Positions 1-7,216 of a stretch of DNA of 10,654 nt are shown piece by piece; the stretch's first letter is position 1; every line of letters starts with the position of its first letter. The notes beneath the pieces were generated by a model that saw only the letters and a program-made list of their open reading frames with translations, did no database searches and was not told where the DNA came from. The DNA comes from Gallionellaceae bacterium. Its GTDB lineage: Bacteria > Pseudomonadota > Gammaproteobacteria > Burkholderiales > Gallionellaceae. The stretch spans positions 2,939 through 13,592 of the forward strand of contig PLYB01000122.1 of NCBI GenBank assembly GCA_003151655.1, in the 5' to 3' direction. Made by a program: the position numbers and the translations under genes.

Positions 1-70
1 CGAATCGCTACGCGAGTTTCACATTAACGACTCAGGTGCGTACTTTATGACCAAAACAACAGTTTGGCAA
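1..70. other. Intergenic edge beyond rsmA, nothing assigned
   Basis: This short stretch lies downstream of rsmA and runs to the left window edge. I see no gene start on the minus strand, so apaG, which often follows rsmA in gammaproteobacteria, does not begin here. On the plus strand two short frames run in from the edge and stop at 25-27 and 48-50. Either could be the last codons of a convergent gene, but they are too short to identify. A weak imperfect hairpin (CCAAA at 51-55 with TTTGG at 63-67) has no T-run after it, so I do not call it a terminator. Confidence 0.5.
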
Positions 71-859
71 TTAGCTTGTTTTTGTTGTTCGTTGTGTTGC
101 AATCCAATTGCTCATTTTTGCATAGTCCAAATATCCCAGATTTTCTGCACGCAACTGGGCATCAATATCAAGTTCGGCAAAGTCGGCTTCGGAAATATAG
201 CCGCGCAGGGTATTGCGTAAAGTCTTGCGCCGCTGCCCGAACGCCGCCTTGACTATTTCAGCAAAAAGTTTTTCATCGTCAACCGGAATATCTTTCCCTG
301 GTATGGGAATCATACGCACGATGGCGGAATCTACCTTTGGTGCGGGGCGGAAAGACTCCGGGGGAACGTCGAGCAATTTTTCCATATAAAACCGGTATTG
401 CAGCATGACCGACAAGCGCCCATATTCGGGCGTGGATGGCGCAGCTACCATGCGTTCCACCACCTCGTTTTGCAACATGAAATGCATGTCGGTAATGTGC
501 GCAGCGTAATCCGCAAAATGGAACAGCAGCGGTGAAGAGATGTTGTACGGCAGGTTGCCGACGATCCGCAGCGGCGCCGGCAGTTCGGCAAGATCGAATT
601 TAAGCGCATCGCCTTCATGGATGACGATTTTGTGTTGCGGATAGTCGTTTTTCAGGCGCGCGATGATGTCGCGGTCGATCTCGACCACATGCAGCGTATT
701 CAAGTGCTGTAGCAGCGGACGCGTCAACGCGCCCAGTCCGGGACCGATCTCCACCATGTTGTCGTCTGCAACAGGTCGAATCGTGCGAATGATATCCGCG
801 ATGATTTGTTCATCGATCAAAAAATTCTGCCCAAAACGTTTTTTTGCCTGATGGCTCAT
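71..859 (-). CDS. rsmA: 16S rRNA dimethyladenosine transferase RsmA (KsgA)
   Basis: RsmA uses S-adenosylmethionine to dimethylate two adjacent adenosines (A1518 and A1519 in E. coli numbering) near the 3' end of 16S rRNA, a late step in small-subunit assembly in the cytoplasm. The 262-residue product has the usual family length. Visible marks are the N-terminal GQNFL (residues 10-14), the SAM-binding motif EIGPGLGALT (37-46), the acidic ID pair at 61-62, the catalytic motif NLPYNIS (102-108) and the basic RNA-contacting stretch FGQRRKTLRNTL (207-218). The start ATG (859-857) overlaps the pdxA stop as ATGA, so translation is probably coupled to pdxA. It is the last gene of the lptD-surA-pdxA-rsmA run visible here. 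Nothing unusual is seen in the protein. Confidence 0.97.
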   Translation of the reverse strand: MSHQAKKRFGQNFLIDEQIIADIIRTIRPVADDNMVEIGPGLGALTRPLLQHLNTLHVVEIDRDIIARLKNDYPQHKIVIHEGDALKFDLAELPAPLRIVGNLPYNISSPLLFHFADYAAHITDMHFMLQNEVVERMVAAPSTPEYGRLSVMLQYRFYMEKLLDVPPESFRPAPKVDSAIVRMIPIPGKDIPVDDEKLFAEIVKAAFGQRRKTLRNTLRGYISEADFAELDIDAQLRAENLGYLDYAKMSNWIATQRTTKTS

Positions 860-1842
860 ATTGCTCGCCTATGAACATGCTCATGCCGCGCCATTTCTGC
901 CGCCATCTTGATGGCTTCCAACAGGCTTCCAACATTAGCCTTCCCTGTTCCGGCCAGATCAAGCGCCGTACCGTGGTCGACCGAGGTGCGGATAATAGGC
1001 AGGCCAAGTGTGACATTCACACCTTCGCCGAAACTGGCATGTTTCAATACCGGCAACCCCTGGTCGTGATACATCGTTAGCACGGCATCGCATTGCAAAC
1101 GGTGCGCAGCAAACAAGGTGTCGGCAGGTAACGGTTCACTGACGTTCATGCCCCGGGCACGAAGTTTGTTTAACACCGGAATCATCACTTCGATTTCCTC
1201 ACGTCCGAGATGTCCGCCTTCGCCTGCGTGAGGGTTGAGCCCAGCAACCAAAATACGCGGTTTGGAAATGCCGAAACGACATTGCAGATCGCGCTGCAAT
1301 ATACACAACACGCTTTCCAACAAAGGTCCAGTGATTGCGTCAGCTACCTTGCGCAAGGGTAAATGCGTTGTTGCCAGCGCCACGCGCATCCCCCCGCCGA
1401 CAAGCATCATCACCACTTGCGGCGTATGTGTTTGCTCGGCAAGAAATTCGGTATGGCCGGTAAAAGGGATGCCGGCATCATTGATGACCCCTTTGTGAAC
1501 CGGTGCTGTGACCATGCCGGAAAATTCACCTGACTCGCACCCCTGTAGCGCACGGCGCAAAATTTCAAGTACGTAAAGACCGTTCGCAGAGTCAAGCTTT
1601 CCGATTTGTACAGGACGGGCCAGAGGAATGTGGAGCACACTTAGTTTTCCAGCGACATTAGCGACCGACGGTATGTAGTCATGCAGTTGAACCTCGATGC
1701 CAAGTTGCTTGGCGCGCTGCTGCAACAGCGATTTGTCGGCAATCACCACGAGCGGTTGTTCGTGATGTACCAATTGCAGGCAAAGATCGGAGCCGATGCC
1801 TGCCGGTTCACCAGCAGTAATGGCCAGCGGTTGCAACATCAT
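856..1842 (-). CDS. pdxA: 4-hydroxythreonine-4-phosphate dehydrogenase PdxA
   Basis: PdxA oxidises 4-phosphohydroxy-L-threonine with NAD; the product decarboxylates and is condensed by PdxJ to pyridoxine 5'-phosphate (DXP-dependent vitamin B6 pathway, cytoplasm). The 328-residue product shows GEPAGIG near the N-terminus (residues 11-17), PVHKGVINDAGIPFTGHTEF (114-133), and the three metal-ligand histidine contexts THLP (H160), NPHAGEGGH (H205) and MYHDQG (H259), which correspond to H166, H211 and H266 of the E. coli enzyme. The C-terminal RTSVDHGTALDLAG is also typical. Two consecutive ATGs (1842-1840 and 1839-1837) could start it. I chose the first because it overlaps the surA stop as ATGA; the second would give 327 residues. 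No strong Shine-Dalgarno is visible, consistent with coupling to surA. A longer upstream reading would run into surA and lacks family similarity. Confidence 0.96.
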   Translation of the reverse strand: MMLQPLAITAGEPAGIGSDLCLQLVHHEQPLVVIADKSLLQQRAKQLGIEVQLHDYIPSVANVAGKLSVLHIPLARPVQIGKLDSANGLYVLEILRRALQGCESGEFSGMVTAPVHKGVINDAGIPFTGHTEFLAEQTHTPQVVMMLVGGGMRVALATTHLPLRKVADAITGPLLESVLCILQRDLQCRFGISKPRILVAGLNPHAGEGGHLGREEIEVMIPVLNKLRARGMNVSEPLPADTLFAAHRLQCDAVLTMYHDQGLPVLKHASFGEGVNVTLGLPIIRTSVDHGTALDLAGTGKANVGSLLEAIKMAAEMARHEHVHRRAI

Positions 1843-3155
1843 TTTGATGCGCTGCGATATTCGACAAAAGCGCGATCTCGCAATTGACGCTGCCAATCTT
1901 GAAATGCATCATCAGAGCGGAAGGCTCGGATGGCGTTACGTGCTTGCATTTTCTTTTGTTCCGCGCTTACATCGGTATCTCTGCGTTCCAACACCTGAAT
2001 CAAGTGCCAACCGAAGCCGGACTGTACCAATCCGCTGACTTGTCCAATTTTGAGTGCATCCATTGGCCCTTCAAATTCGGGCACAGTTTCGCCCGGAGAA
2101 AGCCAACCCAAATCTCCGCCTTGCGCCGCACTCCCATCTTCGGAATACAATTTCGCTTGTTCGGCAAAGTCTGCCCCCTTGTCGATGCGTTGTTTAATTT
2201 CACTCAAACGATTTTTTGCCTCGCTTTCGGGAACCAGCTCGCTCGTCTTGATCAAAATGTGCCTGGCATGAGTTTGCGTAATCACAACTGGGGCATCTTT
2301 ACTGCGCCGCTCAATCAATTTGAGAATATGGAACCCGTTTGGGCTGCGCAATATTCCGCTCAACTCGCCGGGATGCAATTTTTGAATTGCATCTACAAAC
2401 ATTGCCGGGAGTCTATCCGACGCGCGCCACCCCAGGTTTCCGCCTTGTAATGCATCACTTGCATCGGAATACCCTGCCGCCACTTGAGCAAACGGGGAGC
2501 CACTATTTAATTTTGCCAATGCCTGTTCGGCACGTTGCCTATAAGTTTGTATCTTCTCGGCGCTGGCCTGTTCGGGAACGACTACCATGATGTGTGCAAG
2601 GTTTAACTCCTCCCCCTTGCCAGCTTGCTTGGATTGGTTGTTTATGTAATTTTCAATCTCGTTGTCGCTGATGACGAGCTTGCTGTCGACTTCGCGTTCG
2701 CGCAGACGCGTGGTTAAAATCTCGGAGCGGATTTCCTCACGGAATTTATTAAAATCGATACCCTCTTGTTCAATTTTGCTACGGAACACTGCCAGTGATG
2801 GCAGTTTATTTTGTTGCGCAATCCTGAGTAATGCCTTGTCCAATTGGGCATCATCAATCCGCAAGCCTGTCTCTTTGGCGAATTGAAGCTGCAACAAGTC
2901 GCCAATCATGCGCTCTAATATCTGCTTCTCCAGCACCGCAGCTTCCGGTAACGGCGTACCTTGTTTCTTTAACTGCGCTACGACAACCGCAAGTCGCGCA
3001 TCCAATTCATGACGGGTGATGACATCATCATTTACGATCACCATCACGTTATCAATTGACTGTAATTGTTTGGTTGATTCAGCTGCATAGGCTAACGAGC
3101 CCATTGAAATAAGCGTACATAAAAAAAACGGAACTACTATTTTCTTGCGCAACAT
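1839..3155 (-). CDS. surA: Periplasmic chaperone / peptidyl-prolyl isomerase SurA
   Basis: SurA escorts unfolded outer-membrane proteins across the periplasm to the BAM complex; LptD is one of its best known clients. The 438-residue product begins with a signal peptide (KK at 4-5, hydrophobic core about 6-22, probable cleavage after AYA-A near residue 25). An N-terminal chaperone domain follows (about 28-175), then two parvulin domains (about 184-284 and 294-391) marked by GGNLGWR and GGDLGWL and by the FHILKL and WHLIQV strands, and a C-terminal helix. I chose the ATG at 3155-3153 because it gives a clean signal peptide; upstream codons in frame would overlap the end of lptD. The Shine-Dalgarno is weak (GAAAG a few bases upstream). 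The gap to lptD is 22 bases and the stop overlaps pdxA. A run of eight T on the coding strand lies in the signal-peptide codons. Confidence 0.96.
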   Translation of the reverse strand: MLRKKIVVPFFLCTLISMGSLAYAAESTKQLQSIDNVMVIVNDDVITRHELDARLAVVVAQLKKQGTPLPEAAVLEKQILERMIGDLLQLQFAKETGLRIDDAQLDKALLRIAQQNKLPSLAVFRSKIEQEGIDFNKFREEIRSEILTTRLREREVDSKLVISDNEIENYINNQSKQAGKGEELNLAHIMVVVPEQASAEKIQTYRQRAEQALAKLNSGSPFAQVAAGYSDASDALQGGNLGWRASDRLPAMFVDAIQKLHPGELSGILRSPNGFHILKLIERRSKDAPVVITQTHARHILIKTSELVPESEAKNRLSEIKQRIDKGADFAEQAKLYSEDGSAAQGGDLGWLSPGETVPEFEGPMDALKIGQVSGLVQSGFGWHLIQVLERRDTDVSAEQKKMQARNAIRAFRSDDAFQDWQRQLRDRAFVEYRSASK

Positions 3156-3177
3156 AATTTCTTTCAATTTTGGCAAT

Positions 3178-5433
3178 TCAAGGTGAAACCGTCCCAGGCG
3201 TGCTGACAGGGTTAAATTTGGGATCATTCAATTTGGTATATCCGGGAATATAAAATTTCAAATCAGCGAGCGGATTACTGGTGCCCACGGCGACAAGATC
3301 ATTTAACTCAAGCTGAATGAACGTAGCGTTATTGGAGGTCGTAACGCTATACCAAAACTGCTCGGCGACTAAACGCAATGTCCAGCATGACTGATTATAC
3401 TCAAGCCCTATTAATTTTACTGTGGTCACATTTTGTTGCAAATCATAGCTCAATCGAGATACGACGTTCCAATGCCAAAACAGTGGCCATTGTGCAGAAA
3501 TATCGGCTTGCCGCGTATCGTTAGTCGGCGTGACGATGTCTTGTGTAAAGTTGTATCCCAAATTCAGCAATTTTCCGATTTCGGGTTTATACGAAGCAGT
3601 GACGCTGCCCGATGTCGTGTATTTTTCGTTGGGATTGTAGTCAAACAAGCTGCTTAACGTTATGGACTTAGTCAGCTTTCCGCCTATCGACAGCAAAATG
3701 TCCGATTTGAGGTTCGCATCAGGCGCTATTTGCGGCATTGAAAGGCTATATCGCTCCGCCACCCCTATATTTAAACGTTCAATTCCGCCAACGCCATCAA
3801 TCAAGCGCGTGGTCAGTCCCGTAGTTACCATATTCGCATCGCCTATCTGGTCATTTCCGTAAAAACGATTTTCCGAGAACATCTGGGGGAAGCTCAACGC
3901 CGCTTGAGTAGTGTCAAAGAGGGGTATAGTGTCCTGATTTTGATAGGGAATCTTTACGTAGTAAACACGGGGTTCCAATGTTTGCACATATTCCCCCTCG
4001 CCCAGTTTCATATCCCGCTCAAAAGTCATGCCGCTATCCAAGCTAAAAATGGGCAAGGTTCTGGTGATGTTCGGAATGTTTGTTGAGTTGTTGACCCCCA
4101 TTTCATATTGCGTATAGTTTACGCCGAACTTGGGCTTCATATAAAACCCAGGGTCGTTTAATAATGAATAAGTTACGGAAGGATAAAGTACCAGACGTTG
4201 CCCTTCCACCATGGTGGGGTGACGGAAATCTACATATTCGTTTACCATGCTTAGGGAAGTATCATTCAACGTCTTTTGTGCTGAAAGATTAATTTGCGGC
4301 ATGCGCTGATAGGGAATCGCGACATCCCCGAGAGTATCCTGTATGGTCTGAAATGTCTGCGCCCTAACCGAACCAGTCAACCAGCCGCCACTGTAAGACA
4401 AGACTCCCTCATTTAGTAATTGCGTTTGCGCAACATCACCTACTGCTACCGATAAGTCCCGGAAATAGTTGTCGTCTGAAACTCTATTGAGATTTAAAGT
4501 CGTACTAAAACCGCCGCCTAAATTCTCCCTTGCCATCACCGTAGTGTGCTCGCGTGGAGCATTAGCGAGGTGGTCATTTGGCATTTTATCGTAGTTAATT
4601 ACCCCATAAGAATCTGCTTCTTGAAATCGGAACTCGTTCATGATTAATTTACCGCGCTTAGTCATATCGCGGAGTGCGACTGTGTAATCAAAATTGGGGG
4701 CAATATTCAAGTAAAAGGGTACAGTGAGTTCTATCCCCCCGGTCGAAGTGGAGCCATAGACGGGTGCTAAAAATCCAGTATGCCGTGCACCATCCAAAGG
4801 AAAGCTAGCCCAAGGCGTATACAGTATTGGCACACCCTCGAAGTCGATCCACGCATTATGCACGGTTCCGATTTGCGCAGCACGATCCATGTCAAATTCA
4901 GACATATGTAACAACCAGTCATCATTGCCCGCCGGACACGTTGTGTAAGTGGCATGATCATACACATAGTAGGACGGTCCTGTGGAATGCATCGACAATG
5001 CATTACCGTGTGAAGTTTTTTGATTCTGTTGGATTTCAAATGCTGGCGTTGTCATCTCACTAACATGAGTGTTCGTGTTCATCTTTAGGTCAGGGCCTTT
5101 TGCTGACCCGTTCGGCTGTTCTACCCTTACTGATCCATCGGCATACAAATCACCAGTCTTCTGATCATAGATCATGTGGTCAGCAAAAACCTTTTGCGTT
5201 CCCTGTTGCATTTCAACGTTTCCGTGTGCCTCAATCTGCGATGCTTTATTTCCTTCGACTACTTGCGCTTCGATGTAAGCAGTTTTATCAGTGGGTGCTG
5301 CGGCAGCAGTGGGTGCCGCCGCAGCACTTGCAGCACTGACAGAGCTTGCGGGCGAGAGTGATTCCGCCGCATAGCTATGCGGCGAAATCAGGAGAAATCC
5401 GAGAAAAAGGGTAAGGTGGGCGCAAAAACGCAT
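3178..5433 (-). CDS. lptD: LPS-assembly outer-membrane protein LptD
   Basis: LptD, with lipoprotein LptE, forms the outer-membrane translocon that places lipopolysaccharide in the outer leaflet, the last step of the Lpt pathway. The 751-residue product has a signal peptide (about 1-23, cleavage after YAA), an Ala/Pro/Thr-rich linker (about 25-50), an LptA-like OstA beta-jellyroll (about 50-165; e.g. IEAHGNVEMQQG and YADGSVRVE) and a large C-terminal beta-barrel (about 200-730) with the family segments YTPWASFPLDGARHTGFL and SDDNYFRDL. Excluding C4 in the signal peptide, only two cysteines remain, C166 and C683. The latter sits in SCW where E. coli has a CCW pair. I chose the ATG at 5433-5431 because it begins a proper signal peptide; the 24 extra upstream codons would spoil it. 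No good Shine-Dalgarno is visible. It heads the operon with surA, its own chaperone, directly behind it. Confidence 0.96.
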   Translation of the reverse strand: MRFCAHLTLFLGFLLISPHSYAAESLSPASSVSAASAAAAPTAAAAPTDKTAYIEAQVVEGNKASQIEAHGNVEMQQGTQKVFADHMIYDQKTGDLYADGSVRVEQPNGSAKGPDLKMNTNTHVSEMTTPAFEIQQNQKTSHGNALSMHSTGPSYYVYDHATYTTCPAGNDDWLLHMSEFDMDRAAQIGTVHNAWIDFEGVPILYTPWASFPLDGARHTGFLAPVYGSTSTGGIELTVPFYLNIAPNFDYTVALRDMTKRGKLIMNEFRFQEADSYGVINYDKMPNDHLANAPREHTTVMARENLGGGFSTTLNLNRVSDDNYFRDLSVAVGDVAQTQLLNEGVLSYSGGWLTGSVRAQTFQTIQDTLGDVAIPYQRMPQINLSAQKTLNDTSLSMVNEYVDFRHPTMVEGQRLVLYPSVTYSLLNDPGFYMKPKFGVNYTQYEMGVNNSTNIPNITRTLPIFSLDSGMTFERDMKLGEGEYVQTLEPRVYYVKIPYQNQDTIPLFDTTQAALSFPQMFSENRFYGNDQIGDANMVTTGLTTRLIDGVGGIERLNIGVAERYSLSMPQIAPDANLKSDILLSIGGKLTKSITLSSLFDYNPNEKYTTSGSVTASYKPEIGKLLNLGYNFTQDIVTPTNDTRQADISAQWPLFWHWNVVSRLSYDLQQNVTTVKLIGLEYNQSCWTLRLVAEQFWYSVTTSNNATFIQLELNDLVAVGTSNPLADLKFYIPGYTKLNDPKFNPVSTPGTVSP
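5291..5326 (-). repeat. Tandem 18-base repeat in the LptD linker
   Basis: Two adjacent 18-base units (5291-5308 and 5309-5326) differ at two positions and encode two copies of the hexapeptide AAAAPT in the low-complexity linker between the signal peptide and the jellyroll domain of LptD. A shorter partial echo (GCAGCA) follows at 5330-5335. Units of 18 bases keep the reading frame, so copy-number change would only alter linker length. Confidence 0.8.
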
Positions 5434-5493
5434 GGGGCGAAACAAATATATTAAGGTGTTAAAATCGCACAAAAACACTATTAAGGCAAACCA
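5434..5493. promoter_or_regulatory. Divergent promoter region between lptD and amgK
   Basis: These 60 AT-rich bases must hold the start signals of at least the amgK operon, and probably those of lptD. Rightwards, TAAAAT at 5460-5465 is one mismatch from a -10 hexamer and would place the transcript start near 5472, about 22 bases before amgK, but no good -35 is seen. Leftwards, TATATT (minus strand, 5450-5445) with TTGTGC (5472-5467) at 16-base spacing is a weak sigma-70-like pair. It would leave an almost leaderless lptD transcript, so the real lptD promoter may lie further right, inside amgK. I do not see a sigma-E-like GGAACTT element. All of these placements are tentative. Confidence 0.35.
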
Positions 5494-6489
5494 ATGCAAC
5501 GTCAACGACAGCTCACCGAGTGGCTTTTTAGCCTGTATCCCAACGAAACCTTCACTATTGCACCTGCCTCAGCCGATGCCAGTTTCCGTCGCTACTTCCG
5601 TGCCAGCTTTTCCGACAAAACCGTGATTGTAATGGATGCGCCGCCCCAACACGAGGACTGCAAACCTTTTTTACATGTCGGCAAACTGTTCGAAGCGGCA
5701 GGAGCACATGTGCCGCATGTTTACGCACAAGATTTGGCACAAGGCTTTTTACTGCTTTCGGATTTGGGCGGCACCACCTATCTGGATGCATTGAAACAGG
5801 GAAACGCCAGCCAACTATACGGTGCCGCAACCGATGCGCTGATCAAAATCCAACTGGCTTCGCGCGAAAACGAATTGCCTCAATATGATGAAGCACTTTT
5901 GCGCCGTGAGTTGAACCTGTTCCCCGAGTGGTACATCGCCAAGCACCTTGGCGTGACACTTACCCAAAAACAAAGTGCTGATCTGGAAAGAACCTTTCAG
6001 CGCATCCTCGCTAATAACCTCGCCCAGCCGAGTGTGTATGTGCACCGCGACTATCACTCAAGAAACCTCATGTTGAGTGAGCCCAACCCCGGCATCCTGG
6101 ATTTTCAGGATGCGGTTTACGGCCCCATCACCTACGACCTTGCCTCGCTGTTTAAAGATGCCTACATCAAGTGGGAAGAGGAAGAGATTATGGACTGGAT
6201 CATCCGCTATTGGGAAAAGGCGCGCAAAGCCGGACTGCCCGTGCGCGAAGACTTTGGCGAGTTCTACCGCGATTATGAAATGATGGGGGCGCAGCGCCAC
6301 ATCAAAGTGCTGGGTATTTTCGCAAGGCTGTATCACCGCGATGGCAAGAATGGCTATCTGAAAGACATGCCACTGGTGATGGGCTATTTGCGCCGTGCCT
6401 GTGAACGCTATATCGACCTCAAGCCTTTGCTCAATCTGCTGATGGAGCTGGAGATGCAGGCGGAAAAGAACGGGGTCGGGCAATCGTGA
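5494..6489 (+). CDS. amgK: N-acetylmuramate / N-acetylglucosamine anomeric kinase AmgK
   Basis: AmgK phosphorylates the anomeric hydroxyl of MurNAc (and GlcNAc) to give the 1-phosphate, feeding cell-wall sugar recovered by recycling straight to UDP-MurNAc and bypassing de novo MurA synthesis. The 331-residue product belongs to the aminoglycoside-phosphotransferase fold. It shows an N-terminal lobe with SFRRYFR (30-36), the hinge-like LLLSDLG (86-92), the catalytic loop VHRDYHSRNLM (183-193; D186 as likely base, N191) and the metal-binding ILDFQDAVYGP (201-211; D203). The start is fixed by AAGG at 5483-5486, seven bases before ATG. It is the first gene of a plus-strand operon; murU follows after 13 bases. 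General similarity alone would allow another small-molecule kinase, but the murU neighbour and the lptD-divergent position (the arrangement known in Pseudomonas) settle the assignment well. Confidence 0.92.
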   Translation: MQRQRQLTEWLFSLYPNETFTIAPASADASFRRYFRASFSDKTVIVMDAPPQHEDCKPFLHVGKLFEAAGAHVPHVYAQDLAQGFLLLSDLGGTTYLDALKQGNASQLYGAATDALIKIQLASRENELPQYDEALLRRELNLFPEWYIAKHLGVTLTQKQSADLERTFQRILANNLAQPSVYVHRDYHSRNLMLSEPNPGILDFQDAVYGPITYDLASLFKDAYIKWEEEEIMDWIIRYWEKARKAGLPVREDFGEFYRDYEMMGAQRHIKVLGIFARLYHRDGKNGYLKDMPLVMGYLRRACERYIDLKPLLNLLMELEMQAEKNGVGQS

Positions 6490-6502
6490 AAGGCGTAATT
6501 TA

Positions 6503-7216
6503 ATGATGCTTGCGATGATTCTGGCGGCGGGTCGCGGCGAACGTATGCGTCCGCTTACTGACCATACTCCCAAGCCTTTGCTATCAGCGGGCGGCAAGCC
6601 GCTCATCGTGTGGCATATCGAGCGATTAGTGCGTGCGGGCATTACCGACCTGGTTATCAATCACGCGCATCTCGGTGCACAAATCGAGCAGGCGTTGGGC
6701 GATGGCAGTCAATTTGGTGCAAATATCCGTTATTCCTCCGAAGTGAATGCGCTGGAAACGGCGGGCGGCATTGCGTTTGCTCTGAACCTGTTGGGCGATG
6801 AACCTTTCGCCGTGGTCAACGGCGATGTGTATTGCGATTATGATTTCACACACTTGCCGGTACTCGCCGATAGCATGAAACAAACGCGGGACAATGCACA
6901 TCTGGTATTGGTGAACAACCCGAGCCATCATCCGCGCGGCGACTTCTTGTTGCATGACGAGCGCGTGTTGCCGACGAATGCTGAAACTGACGCGCTACTT
7001 ACCTTCAGCGGCATCGGCTTATATCAGCCTTCGTTGTTCGCCAATATTCCGCGCGGAACTAAAGCCCCGCTCGCTCCTTTATTGCGCGAACAGATCGCGC
7101 TGGGCAGGGTGAGCGGAGAACATTATCGCGGAACTTGGGTCGATGTCGGCACGCCGCAACGATTGGATGAACTCGACAAGACGCTGCGCGCAACGCAAAA
7201 TACCGCCCATGTCTGA
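6503..7216 (+). CDS. murU: N-acetylmuramate-1-phosphate uridylyltransferase MurU
   Basis: MurU transfers UMP from UTP to MurNAc-alpha-1-phosphate, giving UDP-MurNAc for new peptidoglycan. With AmgK it forms the recycling shortcut linked to intrinsic fosfomycin tolerance in Pseudomonas. The 237-residue product is a compact nucleotidyltransferase: LAAGRGERMRPLT (7-19) with the following K24 binds the nucleotide triphosphate, ETAGGI (85-90) the base/sugar, NGD (106-108) holds a likely Mg-binding aspartate, and WVDVGTPQRL (212-221) is the typical C-terminal motif. There is no acetyltransferase left-handed helix domain, which argues against GlmU. Two ATGs are adjacent (6503 and 6506). AAAGG at 6489-6493, overlapping the amgK stop, gives a nine-base spacing to the first, which I chose. 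Its 3' end overlaps pepP by 8 bases. Confidence 0.93.
   Translation: MMLAMILAAGRGERMRPLTDHTPKPLLSAGGKPLIVWHIERLVRAGITDLVINHAHLGAQIEQALGDGSQFGANIRYSSEVNALETAGGIAFALNLLGDEPFAVVNGDVYCDYDFTHLPVLADSMKQTRDNAHLVLVNNPSHHPRGDFLLHDERVLPTNAETDALLTFSGIGLYQPSLFANIPRGTKAPLAPLLREQIALGRVSGEHYRGTWVDVGTPQRLDELDKTLRATQNTAHV

Noticed and set aside
2..220. Plus-strand open frame entering from the left edge (72 codons, no stop until 218-220)
   Set aside because: It overlaps the 3' end of rsmA by about 150 bases antisense, becomes cysteine-rich and unlike any family I know inside that overlap, and is best explained as a shadow of rsmA. A convergent gene ending at 27 or 50 in another frame is as likely.
1843..1896. 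Longer pdxA reading starting at 1896
   Set aside because: The added 18 residues are the reverse-frame reading of the surA 3' end and do not resemble PdxA N-termini; the start overlapping the surA stop fits better.
1884..2450. Long plus-strand open frame of 188 codons opposite surA
   Set aside because: It is antisense to clear parvulin-domain coding sequence, has no ribosome binding site and no recognisable family features.
6058..6660. Minus-strand open frame of 200 codons across amgK and murU
   Set aside because: It crosses two well-supported genes antisense, and its sequence is explained as the reverse reading of their codons.
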